Assembly (NCBI GenBank): GCA_963828405.1
Contig: CAWHEG010000031.1
Coordinates: 1,364,001-1,428,000 of the forward strand
Reading direction: 5' to 3'
Source of the DNA: JANMJD01 sp963828405
Lineage (GTDB): Bacteria > Actinomycetota > Acidimicrobiia > Acidimicrobiales > Ilumatobacteraceae
Length of the DNA: 64,000 nucleotides
The notes below the pieces were generated by a model that saw nothing but the letters and a program-made list of their open reading frames with translations, had not been told where the DNA came from and made no database searches. Every line of letters begins with the position of its first letter. Position 1 is the first letter of the stretch. Of the stretch, positions 1 through 9,330 are shown piece by piece. The position numbers and the translations under genes were made by a program.

Positions 1-2260
1 GCTGGACGAGCACGCCCCGCAGGTCCGCGCCGAATCGTTCGGCGAAGCGGTCGAAGGCCGCCTCGGCCTCGTCGGCCGAACGGATCCCGAGGGCGATGGC
101 GCCCATCTCGGCCTTGTGCAGGGCCGTCTCGGCGTCGGCCTTCAACACCGCCGGGAACCCGACGGCCAGGGCGGCCGCGGCGACCTCGTCGCGCTCGTGC
201 ACGAACCGGAACGCCGGGGCGGAGATCCCGAGCTCGTCGAGCGTGGCGAAGGCATCCTCGGGGGCGAGCCAGCCGGCGGCCGATCGTCGGCCCTTGCGCA
301 GGCGCTCCAGCGCGCCCGCCGTCTCGACGCGCACCGGCGTCGTCGTCGGGGCGGCCTCGTGCTCCCGCCGCCGGCGCCAGTCGGCGTACTCGGCGACGCG
401 GGACAGGGCGTGGATGGCCCGCTCGGGGGAGGTGAAGGCGTTGTCCGGGCGGCCGGTGCCGTCGGCGCCGAGGGTCGCCACGACCACCGGAACCGAGGGG
501 GTCGCCGGGGCGGGGGGCTCGGCCTCGACCGACGCCCGACCGACGGGGACGTTGACGACGGCGATCGCATCCACCTCGCCGGAGGCGGCCAGCAGTTCGA
601 CGACCGAGGCGAGTTGGGCCTTGGTCACCGTGGCGAGCAGGTCGACCGGGTTGCCGGTGGCCGCGGCATCGGGAACCAGGGCCAGGATCCGTGCCTGCAA
701 CTCCGCCGACAGCGCCGGTACGGCGAGGCGGCTGGCCTCGGCGGCGTCGGCGGCGAGGATCAGGGGGCCACCGGCGTTGCCGACCACGGCGACGCGCGGC
801 CCACCGGGGAGTGGCTGGCGATCGAGGATCGAGGCGACGTCGATGAGCTCCTCGATCGTGTGGGCGCGGATGATGCCGCCATGGCTGAACAGGGCGTCGA
901 CGATCCGATCGTCGGTGGCCAGGGCGGCGGTGTGCGACTGCGCACCCCGTCGGCCCGCCTCGCTGCGCCCGCCCTTGAGGGCGACGATCGGCCGCTCGGG
1001 GCTGATCGAGCGGGCCAGTCGGGCGAACTTGCGCGGGTTGCCGAACGACTCGAGGTACAGGGCGATGACCCGTGTGGAGGGATCGGCGGCCCAGAAGCAG
1101 AGCAGGTCGTTGCTGCTCACGTCGATCTTGTTGCCCAGGGAGACGAACGACGAGATGCCCAGGCCGCGACGGGCGACCTCGCCGAGCAGCGCGATGCCCA
1201 GCCCGCCCGACTGTGAGGCGAAGGCGATCGAGCCGGCGGTGATCGGGATCGTCCCGAACGTGGCGTCCACGCCGATCGCCGGCACGGCCACGCCGAAGCA
1301 GTTCGGTCCGACCAGGCGCATCCCGTGGCGCCGGGCGCGGCGCAGCACCTCGGCCTCGAGTGTCGCTCCCGCCGTTCCCGTCTCGGTGAAACCCGCCGAC
1401 AGGATGACAGCGCTGCGCGTCCCGGCCTCGCCGCACTGCTCGATCACCTCGGGAACGGCGGCGGCGGGTACGGCGATGATCGCCAGATCGGCGGGGCTCG
1501 GCAGGTCGGCGACCGATCGGTGGGCATCGACCCCCTCGATCGACGGCGCGCTGGGATGCACGACGTCGAGACGACCGGTGAAGCCGCGGCGCAGGTTGCG
1601 GATGACGGTGTTCCCCGGTCGGTCATGGGTCGCGCTCGCCCCGATGACGACGATGTGCTGCGGGGCGAGGATCGGGCGCAGCGAGGCCACGGTGGCCGCC
1701 CGATCGCGGCGATCGGCCCGCTCGCGCATCTCGGCCCCGTCGCCCAGCGGCATCGCCACGTCGGTGACACCGTGGTCGAAGACGCTGCTCACCTCCAGGC
1801 CCACGTCGCGGAAGACCGCCTTCATCGCCGTGTTGCCCGGCAGCGTCTCGGCGATCAACCGTTCATAGCCCGCTCGGCGGGCGAGCATGCACAGATCCTC
1901 GAGGAGCAGGGTGGCGATACCCCGGTGCTGGAGCCGGTCGGCCACGGCGAAAGCCACATCGGCTTGGCGGGCGTCGACGCAGCGGTACAGGCCGACGGCG
2001 ACGATGCGCTCGTCGTGCAACGCCAACAGCGTGGCATTTTCGACCGAATCGGCCGTCGCCCATTCGGTCAGCACCTTGCTGCTCAGCTCCGGACGGGCCC
2101 CGAAGAAACGGAAGTACGCCGAGGTGTCGCTCAGCTCCTCGTCGTGGAAGCGGTCGATCGCCTCGACGTCGTCGGGCCGCGCGGGACGGATGTGGATGGC
2201 CAGGCCATCGGACGTGAGCGCGTCGCGCTCGATGGAGGCCCCGCGGGCTGGAGTCGGCAC
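1..2260 (-). CDS. GNAT acetyltransferase fused to NDP-forming acyl-CoA synthetase (3' end outside window)
   Basis: The minus-strand frame stays open from a GTG at 2260 to the window edge, giving at least 753 codons, so the C-terminus is missing. An N-terminal GNAT domain (about residues 15-165, acetyl-CoA loop near HRGIATLLL) is followed by a CoA-binding Rossmann domain (VVIGAS) and the succinyl-CoA-ligase-like region with the SHTAAL segment that carries the phospho-histidine in NDP-forming acyl-CoA synthetases. The sequence ends where the ATP-grasp domain begins. The family acts as a protein lysine acetyltransferase or acyl-CoA synthetase. GNAT-first order is common in actinobacteria. Which activity dominates here cannot be told from sequence. 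GTG 2260 is the best start because the GNAT fold begins a few residues later. Confidence 0.85.
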   Translation of the reverse strand, partial: MPTPARGASIERDALTSDGLAIHIRPARPDDVEAIDRFHDEELSDTSAYFRFFGARPELSSKVLTEWATADSVENATLLALHDERIVAVGLYRCVDARQADVAFAVADRLQHRGIATLLLEDLCMLARRAGYERLIAETLPGNTAMKAVFRDVGLEVSSVFDHGVTDVAMPLGDGAEMRERADRRDRAATVASLRPILAPQHIVVIGASATHDRPGNTVIRNLRRGFTGRLDVVHPSAPSIEGVDAHRSVADLPSPADLAIIAVPAAAVPEVIEQCGEAGTRSAVILSAGFTETGTAGATLEAEVLRRARRHGMRLVGPNCFGVAVPAIGVDATFGTIPITAGSIAFASQSGGLGIALLGEVARRGLGISSFVSLGNKIDVSSNDLLCFWAADPSTRVIALYLESFGNPRKFARLARSISPERPIVALKGGRSEAGRRGAQSHTAALATDDRIVDALFSHGGIIRAHTIEELIDVASILDRQPLPGGPRVAVVGNAGGPLILAADAAEASRLAVPALSAELQARILALVPDAAATGNPVDLLATVTKAQLASVVELLAASGEVDAIAVVNVPVGRASVEAEPPAPATPSVPVVVATLGADGTGRPDNAFTSPERAIHALSRVAEYADWRRRREHEAAPTTTPVRVETAGALERLRKGRRSAAGWLAPEDAFATLDELGISAPAFRFVHERDEVAAAALAVGFPAVLKADAETALHKAEMGAIALGIRSADEAEAAFDRFAERFGADLRGVLVQ

Positions 2261-2396
2261 GCCTGTCAGTGTCCAGGATCGGCACGTTCGCCGCAAGGCC
2301 CGGGGGCATCAGGCCGGTGGGACGTTCGCCCCTGTTCGGCGGGTATCGCCGGGCCGGTCCCGGCGGCCGTGCGGCCGCCGGGGTCCGGACGGCGCG

Positions 2397-2837
2397 TCAT
2401 CCGCGGATCACGGGGACCTTGGCGGCGACGGGCTCGACGGGCTTCGGGATCGGTACGCGGATCTCGAGGATGCCGTCCTTGTAGGCGGCCTTCACGCTGT
2501 CCGCGGTCGTGCCGCGAGGAACGGTGATCGCTCGGACGAAGGTGCCGTAGCGGAACTCGCTGGACACCATGCCGTCCTTCTCGGTCCGCTCCTCTTCGCG
2601 GCGCTCGGCACGCACCCGCAACATGTTGTCGACGACTTCGATGTCGACATCCTTGTCGGGATCGATCCCGGGCATCTCGGCACGGATGATCAGCTCCTCG
2701 GCGGTCTGCTCCTCCTCGATGCGGATCGGGTGGGCACCTCCCCGCTCGAAACGGCCGAACAGGTCCGGCAGCTCGAACAGGTCGGACAGACGGGTCATCA
2801 GGCGATCCGTCGGGCGGAAGTCAAGTGCGGTGGACAT
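2397..2837 (-). CDS. Hsp20/alpha-crystallin small heat-shock protein
   Basis: 146 aa. The alpha-crystallin domain runs from about residue 38 (IRIEEE) to 135, with the MPGIDPDKDVDIEV strand region and a KDGILEIRVPIPK segment that matches the conserved G-x-L beta-strand. A short C-terminal tail carries the IxI/V-like VPVIRG. The family is an ATP-independent holdase that forms oligomers in the cytoplasm. A strong Shine-Dalgarno (AAGGAGTTGAG) sits just upstream of the ATG. No CIRCE or HAIR element was seen in the 48-bp gap to the upstream PPOX gene, so its heat control is unknown. Confidence 0.93.
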   Translation of the reverse strand: MSTALDFRPTDRLMTRLSDLFELPDLFGRFERGGAHPIRIEEEQTAEELIIRAEMPGIDPDKDVDIEVVDNMLRVRAERREEERTEKDGMVSSEFRYGTFVRAITVPRGTTADSVKAAYKDGILEIRVPIPKPVEPVAAKVPVIRG

Positions 2838-2885
2838 GATCTCAACTCCTTCGTGGTGGGTTTCGCAGTGTTGGACGGGAACGGT

Positions 2886-3392
2886 TCACCGGGTCGGCGG
2901 CCTTCCCATGCCCATTGCACTCCGCCGGGATCGATCCGGGTAGGGGATTGCGACATGACCGGCTGGGGACCTGTTGTCCGGGCCGTCCCGGACGATCAGG
3001 CGCCCGGTGATCCGCTCGATGCGGATCACCACTGCGGTCTGTCGCCCACCGACCCGCCATGCCCGCGACGAACTGGGCGCCGCGGCGACGTCGGCGGTGT
3101 CGGCCACGCTCATCGCCGCACCGCGGATCAGCAGGCTCCATCCCGTGCGTTCGGCGTCGTCGAGCGCGGCGACCTCGAACGTCGCCGGCCGCGGCGTGCC
3201 GAAGGCGAACGGATCGGCTCCCCCGAAGGCGGGGAGCAGCAGGTCGCCGCCGGCGAGGGCGTAGTTCGCCCAGACGACGGCGGGCTCGTCGTCTGCACCC
3301 AGGTAGGTGAGCCGGCCGACCTCGCGCGAGGCGACCAGCCGGAGGCACATCTCGTCACTGAGACGATCGACGTGTGTCGATGGCAGCATCAT
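2886..3392 (-). CDS. Pyridoxamine 5'-phosphate oxidase-fold (split beta-barrel) protein
   Basis: 168 aa. The sequence CLRLVASREVGRLTYLG followed by PAVVWANYALAGGDLLLPAFGG is the usual start of small actinobacterial PPOX-like proteins (a helix, then the LxxxxxGRLxxxD/G strand). These bind FMN, F420 or haem. The C-terminal 25 residues are Arg/Pro/Gly-rich and probably disordered. The start is one of two adjacent ATGs. It lies between hsp20 and a BON protein on the same strand, which resembles a stress-protein cluster. Cofactor and substrate are unknown. Confidence 0.75.
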   Translation of the reverse strand: MMLPSTHVDRLSDEMCLRLVASREVGRLTYLGADDEPAVVWANYALAGGDLLLPAFGGADPFAFGTPRPATFEVAALDDAERTGWSLLIRGAAMSVADTADVAAAPSSSRAWRVGGRQTAVVIRIERITGRLIVRDGPDNRSPAGHVAIPYPDRSRRSAMGMGRPPTR

Positions 3393-3420
3393 CTTCCCAC
3401 CTTCCGCCTCGTCCCCTGCT

Positions 3421-4104
3421 TCAACGCAAACGCAGATCGTCGTGCACCGCCGTCACCCCTGGCGCCGCCCAGGCGGCCGCCTCGGCGCGTTCGCGTTCGG
3501 CCCAGTTGGAGACGGTGCCGCGCAGCCACACCTCTCCCCCCTTCGATTCGACCTCGATCGAGTGGGCATCGAGGTCGGCGTGGCGATGGAGCGCCGCCGT
3601 GATCACGCGGTGGACCTCCCGTGGAGAGGGGCTCCGCTTCAAGCTGATCTTGTTGGCCACGTAGCGCACCCCGGAGAGCTGCTGGACGACCCGTTCCGCG
3701 GCCCGACGCTGGAAGTTCCAGTCGACCGTGCCCTCGAGGGTGACGATCCCGTCGCGCACGGTCGCCCGGACGGCCTCGGGGACCTGGGTGTTCCATTCCA
3801 GCGCTTCCTCGACGAAACGGGCCACGTCCTGATCGGAACGCGCCGGAGCGCCGTCGGTGTGCACGACGATGTCGTCGGCGATGGCCCGCACGCCCTTCAC
3901 CCGCTTGGCCGCCCGAACGGCGGCGAGCCGGGCGGCCAGCGTGTCGACGGTACCCGTCAGCGTGGCGGCATGATCGACGACGCTGACGCCGATCCGGGCC
4001 GGGGACACGGCCGGATCCCAGACGAACTCCTCCTCGATCTGCTGCTGGAGTGCTCGATCGGTCACCGCCGTGGTCGTTGCGCGTGTCGTCGCCGTGGTGG
4101 TCAC
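3421..4104 (-). CDS. Triple BON-domain protein
   Basis: 227 aa from a GTG at 4104, chosen because AGGGAAGGGG lies five bases upstream. A longer in-frame start at 4209 would add an unconserved, Pro-rich leader. Three BON repeats follow one another (about residues 12-78, 82-150, 155-223), each with the VxxGxVxLxGxV core (VVDHAATLTGTV, VRDGIVTLEGTV, SKGGEVWLRGTV). There is no signal peptide or transmembrane segment, so the protein is probably cytoplasmic. BON domains bind phospholipid or act as scaffolds in osmotic-shock proteins. Proximity to hsp20 fits a general-stress role, but this is inference. Confidence 0.85.
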   Translation of the reverse strand: MTTTATTRATTTAVTDRALQQQIEEEFVWDPAVSPARIGVSVVDHAATLTGTVDTLAARLAAVRAAKRVKGVRAIADDIVVHTDGAPARSDQDVARFVEEALEWNTQVPEAVRATVRDGIVTLEGTVDWNFQRRAAERVVQQLSGVRYVANKISLKRSPSPREVHRVITAALHRHADLDAHSIEVESKGGEVWLRGTVSNWAERERAEAAAWAAPGVTAVHDDLRLR

Positions 4105-4248
4105 GTCAGCCCCTTCCCTCTGCCTCGTCATGGGATCAAGCTGGCCCCGCACACGGCCGGCCACCAGGGGAGTTGGTCCCGTCGGCGACGGCCGGTCTGC
4201 CCGACTCACGGCCGTCGCCGGTGGCCTCCCCGGGGGGACCGGCGTGCC

Positions 4249-5238
4249 TCAGGGGGCGATGGCGAGCACGGCGGCGGCGTGGCGGCGGACCATCGCCTCG
4301 GTGACCTTCGACGACGAGGGGAGCTCGATGAGCAGGCCGACGCTGCCCGGTACCGCCGCCTTGACGAACGCGCCGGCCGTGCCCGTGCACTTCGTCGTGC
4401 ATCCGACGCTGCTCGTCGTCATCCCGGTCAACTGCGCGTACCGTTTGGCGGTCGGCGACGAGCCGGCGACCGTGTCGAGGTCCTGGTGGTACCAGATCGT
4501 CAGTGCCGGTCGGATCTCGGCGATGAACGCCTCGGTGGCCTGCGTCTCGGGCTGGTCGGCGGGCTGCTCACCCGAGTACTGATGGTGTTCGCTGGACGGG
4601 GCGATGTACTCCCAGCCCGCCTCGAAGTTGCGGTTCAGGTCGACGTCATGATCGTTGGTCCGCCGTCCGGCGGCCATGCCGTCGGGGTTGATGGTGTCGA
4701 TCAGCCACAGGTCGACGCCCTTGGGCGTCGGCGAAGTGCGCAATGTCCGGGTGATCAGCGAACCCTTGGTCTCGTCGCCGTGGATGACGCCGATGACCAG
4801 CACGACCCGCCCGCCGATGGTGCCCATCCGGGTGGCGGTGATCGCCCGCCCGCCGACCGAGGTGCCGATCGTGCGGGTCTCGATCACCTTGGCCGGCACG
4901 GTTTCGACCGGCGGAGCCGCCGGCACCTGGGAACGGATGCCGAGGGCGGCCGACGTGCGCGGGCCGACGATCCCGTCCACGGCCAGGAGGTTGGCCTTCT
5001 GGAAGGCGCGTACGGCGCGATCGGTCGAGCTGCCGAACGACGTGTCGGGCCCGACCAGTCGGTATCCGAGCCGGATCAGCCGCGATTCGAGGCACCTGAC
5101 GTCGGACGATGTCGTCCCCCGCCGCATCGTCGAGGTGACAGTGCACGACGGCGCCGCGGCCGCCGGTCGGGCAGCGGCCGAGGTGAACGCAACGACGGCG
5201 AGGACGGCAACGAGCAGGACGACCGGCAGCTTCCTCAC
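4249..5238 (-). CDS. Secreted M14 zinc carboxypeptidase with peptidoglycan-binding domain
   Basis: 329 aa with a Sec signal peptide (hydrophobic residues 4-28). A PG_binding_1 domain spans about residues 36-100 (DVRCLESRLIRLGY, VDGIVGPRTSAAL). The M14 domain follows. HGDE carries the first two zinc ligands, LNRNF the substrate-binding Asn/Arg, WYHQD the third zinc ligand and IELPSS the catalytic Glu. The domain pair suggests an extracellular peptidase or amidase acting on peptidoglycan stem peptides. The GTG start follows a GGAGAG ribosome site. All catalytic residues appear present. Confidence 0.88.
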   Translation of the reverse strand: MRKLPVVLLVAVLAVVAFTSAAARPAAAAPSCTVTSTMRRGTTSSDVRCLESRLIRLGYRLVGPDTSFGSSTDRAVRAFQKANLLAVDGIVGPRTSAALGIRSQVPAAPPVETVPAKVIETRTIGTSVGGRAITATRMGTIGGRVVLVIGVIHGDETKGSLITRTLRTSPTPKGVDLWLIDTINPDGMAAGRRTNDHDVDLNRNFEAGWEYIAPSSEHHQYSGEQPADQPETQATEAFIAEIRPALTIWYHQDLDTVAGSSPTAKRYAQLTGMTTSSVGCTTKCTGTAGAFVKAAVPGSVGLLIELPSSSKVTEAMVRRHAAAVLAIAP

Positions 5239-5287
5239 CTCTCCGTGCCTCGCTTCCTCGGGTCCGTGGGCAGGGCCATGCTACGGC

Positions 5288-6133
5288 TCAGCCCGGTACG
5301 TCGACGGTCACCCGTCGGACCTGTCGCTGGTCGTTCCACTGGTCGAACTCGGCACCGAGGTACCACCCGGCGAGCAGGGCGACGAGCCCGCCGGCTCCGT
5401 CGAGCCAGAAGTGGTTGCCGGTGACGATGATGCAGAACACCGTCGCCACCGGGTAGACGGCGGCCAGGACGCGCGCCCACCGCTTGCGGGTCAGCCGCCA
5501 GATCACGATCGCGCACCAGGTCGACCAGCCGACGTGCATGCTCGGCATCGCCGCGTACTGGTTCGACACCTTCGCCCCGGTGCCCGAGTCGAACTTCCAG
5601 GGTCCGCCGTAGTCGGCAACCGTGTCGACGAACCCGAAGTCCTCGTGGCCGGCGGCAACGGCCAGGGCGGCCCCTCCATATCGCTCCTCGGCGTTCAACA
5701 GGCGCGGCGGCATCAGCGGGAACAACGAGAACCCGACGATGGCCAGCGCCGTGGTGAATGCCAGGGCGTTGCGCCACCGGGTGAAGAACGCCCTGCCGCG
5801 AGCGAACATCCAGGCGAACACGCCAAGGGTCACGGCGAAATGCGCGGTGCCGTAGAACACGTTCCAGAACTGGAGGAACCCGTGCTTGGAGAGGAACCAC
5901 TCCTGCATCGTCTCCTCGTGGAACAGCCCCATCGCCCGTTCCATGCGGATCACCTTGATCGCGTTGTTGAAGGCTTGCTCGGGTGCCTCCCCCGAATCGA
6001 CCCGGGCCGATCCGAACTGGTTGCGGGCGATCGAGTAGAGGATGTAGAAGCCGCTGACGATCAGCGCCTCCTTCCACCAGTAGAGCCGGCGCTCCTCGTG
6101 GCCGCTCCCTGGCGTCCGCTCCGAATCGAGCAT
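5288..6133 (-). CDS. PAP2-superfamily membrane phosphatase
   Basis: 281 aa, about six transmembrane helices. Motif PSMHVGWS and the later GNHFWLDGAGG match the second and third signature blocks of the PAP2/Aur1-type acid phosphatases, with the two catalytic histidines. The family dephosphorylates lipid phosphates or transfers phospho-inositol headgroups, and the substrate here is unknown. The ATG at 6133 is preceded at 8 nt by TAACGT, so the mRNA is probably leaderless. The same frame stays open much further upstream, but that extension is only the antisense shadow of the neighbouring ThDP gene. Confidence 0.87.
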   Translation of the reverse strand: MLDSERTPGSGHEERRLYWWKEALIVSGFYILYSIARNQFGSARVDSGEAPEQAFNNAIKVIRMERAMGLFHEETMQEWFLSKHGFLQFWNVFYGTAHFAVTLGVFAWMFARGRAFFTRWRNALAFTTALAIVGFSLFPLMPPRLLNAEERYGGAALAVAAGHEDFGFVDTVADYGGPWKFDSGTGAKVSNQYAAMPSMHVGWSTWCAIVIWRLTRKRWARVLAAVYPVATVFCIIVTGNHFWLDGAGGLVALLAGWYLGAEFDQWNDQRQVRRVTVDVPG

Positions 6134-6141
6134 GGGTCTCC

Positions 6142-6151
6142 ACGTTACGCT
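6142..6151. promoter_or_regulatory. Overlapping divergent -10 boxes
   Basis: On the minus strand TAACGT (6147-6142) lies 8 nt from the PAP2 ATG, suggesting a leaderless transcript. On the plus strand TACGCT (6146-6151) could serve the ThDP enzyme gene with a short leader that contains AAGGAG. The two hexamers overlap by two bases, so the promoters should compete. This is inferred from pattern only. Confidence 0.45.
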
Positions 6152-6184
6152 GCGCGCCACCGACCCACCGAAGGAGATGGCCCG

Positions 6185-7819
6185 ATGCCGACCACCGTGA
6201 CCGGTCATGCCGGGGAGCAGGCCCTGGCCGCGCTCGGCCGATTCGGGGTCGACGTGATGTTCACGCTCAACGGAGGTCACGTCTGGCCGCTCTACGAGGC
6301 GGCCCGCAACCAGGGCGTCCGCGTCGTCGACACCCGCCACGAACAGACGGCGACCTTCGCCGCCGAGGGCTACGCCAAGCTCTCCCGCCGGCCGGGGCTG
6401 GCCGTGCTCACCGCAGGGCCCGGGATCACCAACGGCATCTCGGCGATCACCACGGCACACTTCAACGGCACACCGCTGGTCGTGCTCGGCGGCCGGGCGC
6501 CGCAGATGCGCTGGGGGTCGGGCTCGCTCCAGGAGCTCGACCACGTCCCCATCGTGGCGTCGATCACCAAGTCGGCGCGGACGATCACCGACGCCGCGAC
6601 GGCCGCGGCGATCGTGCACGAGGCCGCCGCATCGGCGATGACCCCGCACCGGGGACCGGTGTTCTGCGACTTCCCGCTCGACGTGTTCGGGCCGTCGACA
6701 GGCACGCTGCCCGACGCCGATGCCGACACCGACGCTGCTCGGGTGGCGGGCGTCGAGCCCGATCCCGAACAGATCGACCGGCTGGCGACGATGATCGCCG
6801 GGGCCGACCGTCCGGCGTTGATCGTCGGCAGCGACGTCTACTGGGACGGGGCGTGGGAGCAGCTGAGCGCCGCGGCCGGCAGTCTGCGTGTGCCCTGCTT
6901 CTTCAACGGTCTCGGCCGCGGCTGCCTGCCGGCCGACCACGACCTCGCCTTCCTGCGCACCCGGGGCCTGCTCAAGCAGCATGCCGATCTGGTCGTCGTC
7001 GTCGGCACGCCGCTCGACTTCCGCCTCGGCTTCGGCACCTTCGGGGGAGCGGCAGTGGCCCACGTCGTCGATGCCGAGACCCAGCGGGCCGGGCACGTCG
7101 AGGTCCCGACGGTGGTCGGTGGCATCGGGCGGACCCTCGCCGGGTTGGCGGCCCACGGGGGAGCGCGGCGGGACCACGAACCGTGGATCGAGCGACTGCG
7201 CGCCGCCGAACGCCAGGCGGCTGCCGAGGACCGGCTGCTCCTCGACACCGACGACGTCCCGATCCGTCCGGCGCGCATCTACGGCGAGTTGTCCCGCCGA
7301 CTGGCCCGCGATGCGGTCGTCGTCTGCGACGGCGGCGACTTCGCCTCCTACGCCGGCAAGTTCGTCGAGGTCTACGAGCCGGGTTGCTGGCTCGACACCG
7401 GGCCATACGGTTGCCTCGGCAACGGCCCCGGCTACGCCATCGCCGCCCGCGTCGCCCGACCGTCGAGCCAGGTCGTGATGCTGCTCGGCGACGGCGCCGC
7501 CGGCTTCAGCCTGATGGATGCCGACACGCTCGTGCGCCACGGCCTCCCCGTGGTGATGGTGGTCGGCAACAACGGCATGTGGGGCCTCGAGAAGCACCCG
7601 ATGCGGATGATCTACGGCTGGGACGTGGCCTGCGACCTCCAGCCGGCCTGCCGGTACGACGAGGTGGTTCGGGCTCTCGGGGGAGCCGGCGAGACGGTGA
7701 CCGAGCCGTCGGCGCTCGGCCCGGCCCTCGACCGGGCATTCGCCTCGGGCGTGCCCTACCTGGTGAACGTGATGACCGACCCGGCCGACGTCTATCCCCG
7801 GTCGTCGAATCTCGGGTGA
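6185..7819 (+). CDS. Thiamine diphosphate-dependent enzyme, acetolactate synthase-like
   Basis: 544 aa, the usual length for the family. N-terminal PYR domain with the ThDP-activating Glu at about residue 53 (DTRHEQTAT), a central Rossmann-like domain, and a PP domain with GDGAAGFSLMD...NN (about 435-464) that binds Mg and diphosphate. SD AAGGAG lies 8 nt before the ATG. There is no small subunit (ilvN) and no other branched-chain genes nearby. It may therefore be a stand-alone IlvG-type protein, or an oxalyl-CoA decarboxylase or 2-hydroxyacyl-CoA lyase relative rather than the biosynthetic synthase. The exact reaction is not decided by sequence. Confidence 0.85.
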   Translation: MPTTVTGHAGEQALAALGRFGVDVMFTLNGGHVWPLYEAARNQGVRVVDTRHEQTATFAAEGYAKLSRRPGLAVLTAGPGITNGISAITTAHFNGTPLVVLGGRAPQMRWGSGSLQELDHVPIVASITKSARTITDAATAAAIVHEAAASAMTPHRGPVFCDFPLDVFGPSTGTLPDADADTDAARVAGVEPDPEQIDRLATMIAGADRPALIVGSDVYWDGAWEQLSAAAGSLRVPCFFNGLGRGCLPADHDLAFLRTRGLLKQHADLVVVVGTPLDFRLGFGTFGGAAVAHVVDAETQRAGHVEVPTVVGGIGRTLAGLAAHGGARRDHEPWIERLRAAERQAAAEDRLLLDTDDVPIRPARIYGELSRRLARDAVVVCDGGDFASYAGKFVEVYEPGCWLDTGPYGCLGNGPGYAIAARVARPSSQVVMLLGDGAAGFSLMDADTLVRHGLPVVMVVGNNGMWGLEKHPMRMIYGWDVACDLQPACRYDEVVRALGGAGETVTEPSALGPALDRAFASGVPYLVNVMTDPADVYPRSSNLG

Positions 7820-7938
7820 GTCGGCCGACGGCGGTCACACCACCCCGGGCCGGAACGGCGATCGCCACGTGTGAGGCCGGGCGCTGCGGTGGCTCGGTAG
7901 GCTGCTCGTCCGCTGTCGTTGCAGGAGGGTCCGGGCCA

Positions 7939-9330
7939 ATGATCGAACACGATGTCCTCGAACGGGTGCTCGGCGCAGCGATGCGTTCGGGTGGCGAGTT
8001 CGCCGAGGTCTACGCCTCCGACGTGCGCAACACCTCGGCAGGTCTCGACGACGGCAAGGTCGAGCAGGTCAACTCCGGGCGTGATCGGGGAGCCGGTATC
8101 CGGGTGATCAAGGGCGAGACCACCGGGTTCGCCTACACCGCCGATCTCAGCGAGCGCGGCCTGCGCGAGGCGGCCGAGGCGGCCGGCGCGGCCGCCAGTC
8201 AGGGCGGCGGCGGGGTGCACACGGTCGCCCTGACGCGGCGCGAGGTGCGGGCGGTCAACGAGATCGAGGTCTTCCCCGACACCATCTCCAAGTCGACCAA
8301 GGTGGAGCTGCTCGAGCGGGCCGACGACTCGGCCCGGTCGGCCGGTTCGGCCGTCGTGCAGGTCTCGGCGGGCTACGGCGACAGCCGCAAGCGCGTGCTG
8401 ATCGCCAACTCCGACGGCCTGCTCGCCGGCGACGAGATCGTGCGCACCCAGTTCCGGGTGAGCGTCGTCGCCAACGGCGACGCCGGGATGCAGACGGGGT
8501 ACGGATCGATCGGCCACACCATCGGCTTCGAGCTCTTCGACCGCTACGACGTCGACGAGGTGGCCCGCGACGCCGCCCGCCAAGCGATCACCAAGCTGCG
8601 CTCCCGGCCGGCGCCGAGCGGGGCGATGCCGGTCGTGATCCAGCGGGGGAGTGGCGGGGTGCTGTTCCACGAGGCGTGCGGTCACGGCCTCGAGGCGGAT
8701 CTGATCGCCAAGGGCGGCTCGGTCTACAAGGGGCGCGTCGGCCAGCAGGTCGCCGCGCCGTTCGTCACGCTCGTCGACGACGGCACGATGGTCGGCGAGT
8801 GGGGAACCGTGGCCATCGACGACGAGGGCCATCCGACGCAGCGCAACGTGCTGATCGAGAACGGCGTGCTCACCGACTACATGTGGGACCGCATCCGGGC
8901 CCGCAAGGAGGGCCGGGCGCAGTCGGGCAACGGCCGCCGCCAGAGCTACATGCACCTGCCGATGGTGCGGATGACGAACACCTTCGTGCTCAACGGCACC
9001 GACGATCCCGACGAGATCGTCCGGGCGACCGAGAAGGGCGTCTACGTCGCCCATCTCGGCGGTGGCCAGGTCAACACGGCGACCGGTGACTTCGTCTTCG
9101 GGATGACCGAGGCCTACCTGATCGAGAACGGCGAGATCACCGAACCCCTGCGGGAGGGCAACCTGATCGGCAACGGCCCCCAGGTGCTCCAGGACATCGA
9201 CCTGTTGGGCAACGACTTCGCCATGGGCAACCCCGGCATGTGCGGCAAGGACGGCCAGGGCGTCCCCGTCGGCGACGGGCAACCGACGCTGCGCGTCCGT
9301 TCGATGACCATTGGGGGAACCGCGTCATGA
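7939..9330 (+). CDS. tldD: TldD metalloprotease subunit
   Basis: 463 aa. The zinc-protease motif HEACGHGLEAD (an HExxxH variant) is at about residue 245, and the C-terminal beta-rich domain ends in the conserved metallopeptidase fold. TldD and TldE form a heterodimer that degrades unfolded peptides and, in several bacteria, matures peptide natural products such as microcin B17. ATG 7939 is chosen because GGAGGG lies about nine bases upstream. A much longer in-frame ORF begins at 6853 but overlaps the previous gene. Its stop overlaps the start of tldE by four bases. Confidence 0.95.
   Translation: MIEHDVLERVLGAAMRSGGEFAEVYASDVRNTSAGLDDGKVEQVNSGRDRGAGIRVIKGETTGFAYTADLSERGLREAAEAAGAAASQGGGGVHTVALTRREVRAVNEIEVFPDTISKSTKVELLERADDSARSAGSAVVQVSAGYGDSRKRVLIANSDGLLAGDEIVRTQFRVSVVANGDAGMQTGYGSIGHTIGFELFDRYDVDEVARDAARQAITKLRSRPAPSGAMPVVIQRGSGGVLFHEACGHGLEADLIAKGGSVYKGRVGQQVAAPFVTLVDDGTMVGEWGTVAIDDEGHPTQRNVLIENGVLTDYMWDRIRARKEGRAQSGNGRRQSYMHLPMVRMTNTFVLNGTDDPDEIVRATEKGVYVAHLGGGQVNTATGDFVFGMTEAYLIENGEITEPLREGNLIGNGPQVLQDIDLLGNDFAMGNPGMCGKDGQGVPVGDGQPTLRVRSMTIGGTAS

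Noticed and set aside
5288..7597. A 769-codon open frame antisense to the ThDP enzyme gene
   Set aside because: Only its first part (5288-6133) is the PAP2 gene. The rest is a GC-bias shadow with no domain.
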